Positions 7,363 through 11,167 of a stretch of 11,167 nt of DNA are shown here, piece after piece. Origin of the DNA: Archangium sp. (GTDB lineage: Bacteria > Myxococcota > Myxococcia > Myxococcales > Myxococcaceae); assembly GCA_016793585.1 (NCBI GenBank), contig JAEUJR010000834.1, forward strand, positions 1 to 11,167. The letters run 5' to 3'. How positions within the stretch are numbered: position 1 is the stretch's first letter; every line of letters begins with the position of its first letter. The notes beneath the pieces are model-generated. The model saw only the letters and a list, made by a program, of their open reading frames with translations, searched no databases and was not told the origin of the DNA. Position numbers and translations under genes: made by a program.

Positions 7363-8764
7363 GGCCCATCTCGGCGAGCAGCTCCTTCACCTCTTTGAGG
7401 TTCTTTCGGGTGAACCCCTTCGTCTTGAGCAGGTCGGCCTCGGTCTTCTGGCAGAGGTCGCCGACGGTCTTGATGCCGGCATTCTGAAACACGTTCGCGG
7501 TCGACACCGAGACCTCGAGCTCGTCGACGGAGCGGTCGAAGTGCTCCACTGGCTCGGGCTCCTTCGGGGCGGCCTCTGGAAACGCGAGCCGCGCAGCTGC
7601 TCGACGCTGCTCTTCCCACTGGTGCAGCGCCTCGGGCGAAGGGCCATTCGCGGGTGGCCGGCCGAGCACCAAACGAAGGAGCTCGTCGTCGAGGTCGTCG
7701 GTCGAGCCTTCGGCGGCTGCACGAAGCGCGTGCTTCAGCACTTCGCCATCGGCGAGCGCCTCGCTCAGCCAGCCCCTGGGCGAACCGGCTGACACGGCCG
7801 GCACGTCGGGGAGCCGCGCGCACTCCATCGCCGCCTGCGTGGTGATGGGCAGGAACACACTCGCGACTCTTCCGCCGAGCCGGGAGTACGTCATCGCGTC
7901 GACGCCAATCGCGGGCGCGCTCCACCTCGTCACCGTGCGGCTCACCACACGCCCCTCGACGACGAGCAGCACCGGCCGGCCAAACGCCTCGAGCTCGGCG
8001 ATGCGCAGCGCCTCGGGCCGCTGCTCCTCGACCATGCGTCTGCTGCTCTTGATGGTCGTCGTGTAGCCCGCCGCCTCGAGGCCGCCGTACGTGTGAGGTG
8101 CGAAGAGTGAGGTGACCAACTCCACGGGCAGGCGGCACTCACCCGCACGCAGCGTCGGGTCGACGGTGAGGGCTGCTTCTGCCGAGTAGTCCGAGCGCTT
8201 CGTGAGCGCGTGTCTCCAACTCTCGGCGAGCTCGGCGGCGAGCGTCGTGCACAGCCGCTCGAGGGCCACCTGGGCTTCTGGCTGCGTCTTCGCGTCGACG
8301 AGCGCCTCCGTTGCGTCGTTCAGCGCGGAGCCCCTCGTGCGCAGCCCGGCCGGCACCACGGGCGCGACCGTGACTCGATGGCCGGGGAGCAGGGGATGAA
8401 CGCACGCCGCGGGGAGTTCGACATGGGCGAAACGCTCGCGCCGCACCTTCGACTGAATCACCTCGACGCCGCAGTCTTCGCACACGACGCCGCGGTGCTT
8501 CATGCGCGCGTACTTGCCGCACTCGCACTCGTAGTCCTTCTCGGGGCCGAACACCTTCTGCGAGAACAGCTCGTCGCTGGTGGTGATGCGGCCGAGCGAC
8601 CACTGCAGCACGTCCTGCTCCGTCGCAGCGCTCGCGGTCGCGGGGCCGTCGAACGACACCGACACGCCCAGCCCGCGCAGGAGCGCCTTCACGCGCGTCA
8701 CCGTCTCGGGCACTTCGTGCTCGAAGGCTTTGGGCGCCTCGAAGAAGCTGAAGACGTCCTTCAT
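7340..8764 (-). CDS. RNA polymerase beta'(N-terminal)-alphaCTD fusion protein, catalytic motif absent
   Basis: A 474-residue protein in two parts. Residues 1-320 track RpoC from its first residue: [20 protein letters not shown] (53-60), [15 protein letters not shown] (71-85), [12 protein letters not shown] (91-102), [13 protein letters not shown]. Zinc cysteines C80, C82, C95 and C98 keep the exact spacing of E. coli beta' C70/C72/C85/C88. Further matches are [17 protein letters not shown] (187-203, switch-2 region LGKRVDYSGRSVI), [15 protein letters not shown] and [11 protein letters not shown]. Where RpoC has NADFDGD, this protein has [20 protein letters not shown]: no metal-binding aspartate triad, and everything downstream (bridge helix, trigger loop, jaw) is gone. 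After a linker (about 321-405), residues 408-474 are a full alpha[42 protein letters not shown]. The start at 8764 overlaps the RpoB-like stop (ATGA) and has AAGGAG 7 nt upstream. Confidence 0.9.
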   Translation of the reverse strand: MKDVFSFFEAPKAFEHEVPETVTRVKALLRGLGVSVSFDGPATASAATEQDVLQWSLGRITTSDELFSQKVFGPEKDYECECGKYARMKHRGVVCEDCGVEVIQSKVRRERFAHVELPAACVHPLLPGHRVTVAPVVPAGLRTRGSALNDATEALVDAKTQPEAQVALERLCTTLAAELAESWRHALTKRSDYSAEAALTVDPTLRAGECRLPVELVTSLFAPHTYGGLEAAGYTTTIKSSRRMVEEQRPEALRIAELEAFGRPVLLVVEGRVVSRTVTRWSAPAIGVDAMTYSRLGGRVASVFLPITTQAAMECARLPDVPAVSAGSPRGWLSEALADGEVLKHALRAAAEGSTDDLDDELLRLVLGRPPANGPSPEALHQWEEQRRAAARLAFPEAAPKEPEPVEHFDRSVDELEVSVSTANVFQNAGIKTVGDLCQKTEADLLKTKGFTRKNLKEVKELLAEMGLTLGMRR

Positions 8765-9615
8765 CGCTCGGCTCCTTCTGCGAGGTGCTTCGCGGGGTTC
8801 TCCTGCTTCACGAGCGACTCGTACGCGCGGCTGCGCGACAGCACCGCGTCGGCCTTGAGCGTCATCGTCTCCCACAACATCCACGGGGCGTGCGTGGCCA
8901 GCACCTGCTGCGCGCCACGCTCGAGCGTCGCGCCATCGACGGGCACCTGGGTCTGCAGGTCGTAGGGGCCGATGCCGCGAACCTTCAGCGCGTCGCGCGC
9001 ACACGACACCTTCGTCACGCGTGCGTTCGAAGCGACACCCGTGGTCGCGAAGTCTCCCGGCACCGCTCGAATCGCGCTCACCACGCGGCGCTGGCCGTCG
9101 AAGTCGAGCTCGTCGCCGGGCTCGAGCGGGCGAGCCCACGAGACCTGCACGCGCGCGTTCGGCGGCGAGAACTCCACCGCACTCACGGTGCCGAAGCAGA
9201 GTGGAGGCGCGCGCAGCGACCGGTCGACCACGTCGCCGGCCTTCTCTCCGAAGATGGCGCGCAGCAGCTTCTCCTCGGGGCTCAGCGGCGTGGCTCCGCG
9301 CGCGGCCACCTTGCCGATGAGAATGCTCCCGGGCTTCACCGCCGAGCCGCCCTGCGCCACGCCACGCTCGTCGAGGCCCGCGAGCGCCTCTTCACCGACG
9401 TTCGGGAGGTCGCGCGTGAACTCCTCCGTGGCCTCGAGCGTCGTCTGGAACCACACCGAGTAGTGCGTCGTCAGCTGCTCCGCGAACGCCGGGCTCACCA
9501 CCACGAAACCCTCGGGCACCGACGCATCGGCCGCCACCGTTCCCGATGGCGCTCCCGTCGGCTGCGAGTCTGGGAAGAAGATGTTCGTACGCAGACCATC
9601 GATGGGCTCGGACAT
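8761..9615 (-). CDS. Reduced RNA polymerase beta (RpoB)-like protein without catalytic lysines
   Basis: A 284-residue protein made of separated pieces of RpoB, which is normally well over 1100 residues. Residues about 36-150 match the beta segment containing [45 protein letters not shown] and [19 protein letters not shown] are near-identical to real RpoB, followed by GTVSAVEF. Residues 155-183 match the VxVYLAxKRxIxxGDKMAGRHGNKGVIS strand, but GDK has become GDE (167-169) and GNKG has become GQRR (174-177), so both catalytic Lys (K1065/K1073 in E. coli) appear lost. Residues 211-275 match the RpoB C-terminal region: [17 protein letters not shown], then [25 protein letters not shown]. The rifampicin-binding lobe, protrusion and flap insertions are missing. 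It is first in a two-gene operon with the RpoC/alpha fusion, in the same order as rpoB-rpoC. No good Shine-Dalgarno precedes ATG 9615, so the start is less certain. Confidence 0.88.
   Translation of the reverse strand: MSEPIDGLRTNIFFPDSQPTGAPSGTVAADASVPEGFVVVSPAFAEQLTTHYSVWFQTTLEATEEFTRDLPNVGEEALAGLDERGVAQGGSAVKPGSILIGKVAARGATPLSPEEKLLRAIFGEKAGDVVDRSLRAPPLCFGTVSAVEFSPPNARVQVSWARPLEPGDELDFDGQRRVVSAIRAVPGDFATTGVASNARVTKVSCARDALKVRGIGPYDLQTQVPVDGATLERGAQQVLATHAPWMLWETMTLKADAVLSRSRAYESLVKQENPAKHLAEGAER
8772..8777 (-). promoter_or_regulatory. Shine-Dalgarno fixing the start of the RpoC-like gene at 8764
   Basis: AAGGAG on the minus strand, 7 nt before ATG 8764 and inside the end of the RpoB-like gene. 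Together with the RpoC-type N-terminus MKDVFSFFE it settles this start over the longer open frame that continues to 9139, which is an out-of-frame shadow of the RpoB-like gene. Confidence 0.8.
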
Positions 9616-9737
9616 GGCGCGCGACGCTAGCCGATGGCTTCGACGAGATGACGAACCAGTCCACTTTCTGACGGGCAGGAACCGGTGACTCGAGGTCGCT
9701 CCGCCTGGAAGGTCGGTGTACGTCTGTGGCCGCTTTC
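9616..9737. promoter_or_regulatory. Divergent intergenic region with promoters for both flanking genes (inferred)
   Basis: 122 bp between the RpoB-like start (minus) and the POTRA-protein start (plus). Divergent orientation requires at least one promoter in each direction here or nearby. I could not find convincing -35/-10, sigma-54 or palindromic operator elements by eye, so only the location is supported. Confidence 0.35.
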
Positions 9738-11167
9738 ATGCCTTCGTCTCGCGCCACCAGACTCGTCGCCGCGCTGCTCGCGCTGACGTGTGCGTGCGCG
9801 ACGCCGAAGCCCTCGCCAGACTCGCTGCGCGTCGACCGCCTCGACCTCGAGGGCATGAAGGAGCTGAAGGAGAGCGACGTCACCGAGCGCATCGTCACCA
9901 ATGCCACGCCGTGGTGGTCGCGCTGGTTCCCCTTCCTCGGCGGCACCGAGTGGTTCGACGTCAACACCTGGCAGGCCGACCTGCGGCGCATCACGCGCGT
10001 CTACGAAGCCCGCGGGTACTACCAGGCGCGCGTGCTCGAAGACCTCGTCACCGAGACGGGCACCGGCACCGTCACGCTCAAGGTGAAGCTGAAAGAAGGA
10101 GAGCCCGCGACGCTGCGCTCGCTCGACCTGCGCGGCCTGGGCGGCGTACCCGACCTCGAGCCCCGCCTGCTCGCGAGCATTCCGCTCAAGCTCGGCACCG
10201 TCTTCCTCGAAGACACGTGGGCCCAGACGAAGGTGACGCTCGTCTCGCAGTTGCATGAAGCAGGCTTCGCCGAAGCGAAGGTCGAAGGCGAAGCAGTCGT
10301 CGACCTCGACGCGGCGAAGGTCGATGCGGTGCTCGACGTCGACACCGGCCTGCGCTTCCGTTTCGGAGAGGTCTACGCGCCCACCATCGGCAAGGTCGTG
10401 CCGTCGAAGCTCATCAAGGAGGAGGCCGAAGAAGAGCTGCCGAAGGGCAGTTGGTACACCGACACGGCGCTCGCGAACGCGCAGGCCCGCGTCTTTCAGA
10501 TGGGCGTCTTCAGCGCGGTGAAGGTGAACCGCGGCATTCCCGACCGCGAGAAGGCCGAGCTGCCCATCATCGTCGACGTGCGCGAGGCGTCGATGCGCAG
10601 CATTCGGTTCGGCGGCGGCGGCGGTGGCGACTTGATTCGCAACGACGTGCGCGGCTTCATCGAATACACCGACCGCAACCTCGGCTTCGCGCGGCTGTTC
10701 CCCAACGGCGCGCTGCTCGACAAGCTCTCGCTCAAGTTCAAGCCGGGCATCGCGTTCCTCCCGAACATTCCCGAGGTGATTCGTCAGGCCATCGAAGGGC
10801 CGGCCGGCGCGCGCGTGGGCTTCTTCTTCAACGCCGACGCGAACTACGAGGTGCCGCGGCTCTTCAACAACCGCAAGCTCAAGCTCGAGACCTCGCTCGG
10901 CCTGTTCCGCGCGCTCGACAACGCGTTCGACTTCCTCGGCGCCGAGTTCGCGCTCGCGATTCGCTGGCAGCCGCTCGTCGACCTGAGCGTGCGCAGCTCG
11001 CTCAACAACAACGTCTACCTCCTCAACATCCCCGTGATGCAGCAGCTCAACGTCGCGCCCAGCGCCGCCGTCGGGTGCCCTGCGCTGCCGGCCGGCCGCA
11101 TCATTCCCACCGTCGATGACCTCTGCCTGCTGGCCTTCCTCGACGTCACCGCCGAGTGGGACCGCCG
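9738..11167 (+). CDS. TamA/BamA-family outer-membrane assembly protein, lipobox-like N-terminus (3' end outside window)
   Basis: At least 476 residues, open to the right edge. The N-terminus (RLVAALLALTCAC) is a signal peptide ending in a possible lipobox Cys (C18 or C20). Three POTRA-like domains follow. The first, about 29-120, has RVDRLDLEGMKELKESDV and YEARGYYQARV. The second, about 122-203, has LRSLDLRGL and LHEAGFAEAKV. The third, about 206-285, has RFRFGEVYAP and QMGVFSAVKVNR. From about 287 the sequence (SIRFGGGGGGDLIRNDVRG, alternating polar and hydrophobic strands) looks like the start of the 16-stranded Omp85 barrel. Three POTRAs resemble TamA more than five-POTRA BamA. Omp85 proteins insert beta-barrel proteins into the outer membrane. 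A lipidated Omp85 protein would be unusual, so C18/C20 may simply lie within a Sec signal peptide. ATG 9738 is used; an in-frame GTG at 9726 is a possible alternative. Confidence 0.85.
   Translation, partial: MPSSRATRLVAALLALTCACATPKPSPDSLRVDRLDLEGMKELKESDVTERIVTNATPWWSRWFPFLGGTEWFDVNTWQADLRRITRVYEARGYYQARVLEDLVTETGTGTVTLKVKLKEGEPATLRSLDLRGLGGVPDLEPRLLASIPLKLGTVFLEDTWAQTKVTLVSQLHEAGFAEAKVEGEAVVDLDAAKVDAVLDVDTGLRFRFGEVYAPTIGKVVPSKLIKEEAEEELPKGSWYTDTALANAQARVFQMGVFSAVKVNRGIPDREKAELPIIVDVREASMRSIRFGGGGGGDLIRNDVRGFIEYTDRNLGFARLFPNGALLDKLSLKFKPGIAFLPNIPEVIRQAIEGPAGARVGFFFNADANYEVPRLFNNRKLKLETSLGLFRALDNAFDFLGAEFALAIRWQPLVDLSVRSSLNNNVYLLNIPVMQQLNVAPSAAVGCPALPAGRIIPTVDDLCLLAFLDVTAEWDR

Noticed and set aside
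8765..9139. N-terminal extension of the RpoC-like frame up to 9139
   Set aside because: Overlaps the RpoB-like gene in another frame. MKDVFSFFE at 8764 is the true RpoC-type N-terminus and has AAGGAG upstream.
7340..9615. The RpoB/RpoC-like genes as frameshifted pseudogenes or assembly debris
   Set aside because: Both frames are intact and overlap by ATGA with a ribosome site. Conserved blocks are in order with clean deletions between them, and an extra alphaCTD is joined in frame. Random decay would not give this.
7340..9615. A phage-type multisubunit RNA polymerase (as in jumbo phages)
   Set aside because: Those enzymes keep the NADFDGD-type motif and catalytic lysines, which are absent here. 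The conserved blocks look bacterial, and no phage genes lie nearby.
9392..9994. 200-codon minus-strand open frame spanning the divergent intergenic region
   Set aside because: It overlaps the RpoB-like gene in another frame and the start of the POTRA protein antisense. The translation is Arg/Ser-rich with no motif.

Overview
GC-rich, densely packed window with 10 protein-coding genes, two of them cut by the window edges. Strong GC preference at third codon positions, a Gly/Ala repeat-bearing lipoprotein, a CsgG-like protein with a GC-x4-C motif, an OmpA-like protein and a TamA/BamA-type outer-membrane protein all point to a diderm, most likely a myxobacterium (Myxococcota). The N-terminus of the RpoC-like protein (MKDVFSFFE...) is what I recall for delta-proteobacterial RpoC, which fits. 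No rRNA, tRNA, IS element or CRISPR array was seen.

Left part (1-4611). The C-terminal kinase half of isocitrate dehydrogenase kinase/phosphatase (aceK) runs in from the left edge. It faces, three bases away, a minus-strand series of cell-envelope genes: a small OmpA-like protein, a CsgG-like periplasmic/membrane protein, and a 688-residue lipoprotein whose start overlaps the preceding stop (ATGA). The lipoprotein carries a perfect-frame 18-bp tandem repeat. Upstream of these, on the same strand, is a zinc-binding GFA-family enzyme.

Middle (4612-5652). The GFA gene is divergent from a WYL-domain transcription regulator. Between them is a perfect 10-bp inverted repeat with a 7-bp spacer, a likely operator. 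The regulator is followed after only 18 bp by the next gene.

Main discovery region (5671-9615). Three intact genes encode shrunken, apparently catalytically dead relatives of core enzymes of transcription and DNA topology. (i) A 563-residue GyrA/ParC-like protein lacks the active-site tyrosine block and the C-terminal beta-pinwheel. (ii) A 284-residue RpoB-like protein has lost the catalytic lysines. (iii) A 474-residue protein joins a shortened RpoC N-terminal half, with all four zinc cysteines but no NADFDGD metal motif, to a complete RNA polymerase alpha C-terminal domain. The two polymerase-like genes keep the rpoB-rpoC order and overlap by ATGA. They converge on the gyrase-like gene with a 23-bp tail-to-tail overlap. 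I know of no described system of this kind. A regulator, decoy or immunity role (against phage factors or antibiotics that hit RNA polymerase and gyrase) is a hypothesis, not something the sequence proves.

Right part (9616-11167). A 122-bp divergent intergenic region separates the polymerase-like operon from a TamA/BamA-family outer-membrane assembly protein with three POTRA domains, which runs off the right edge.
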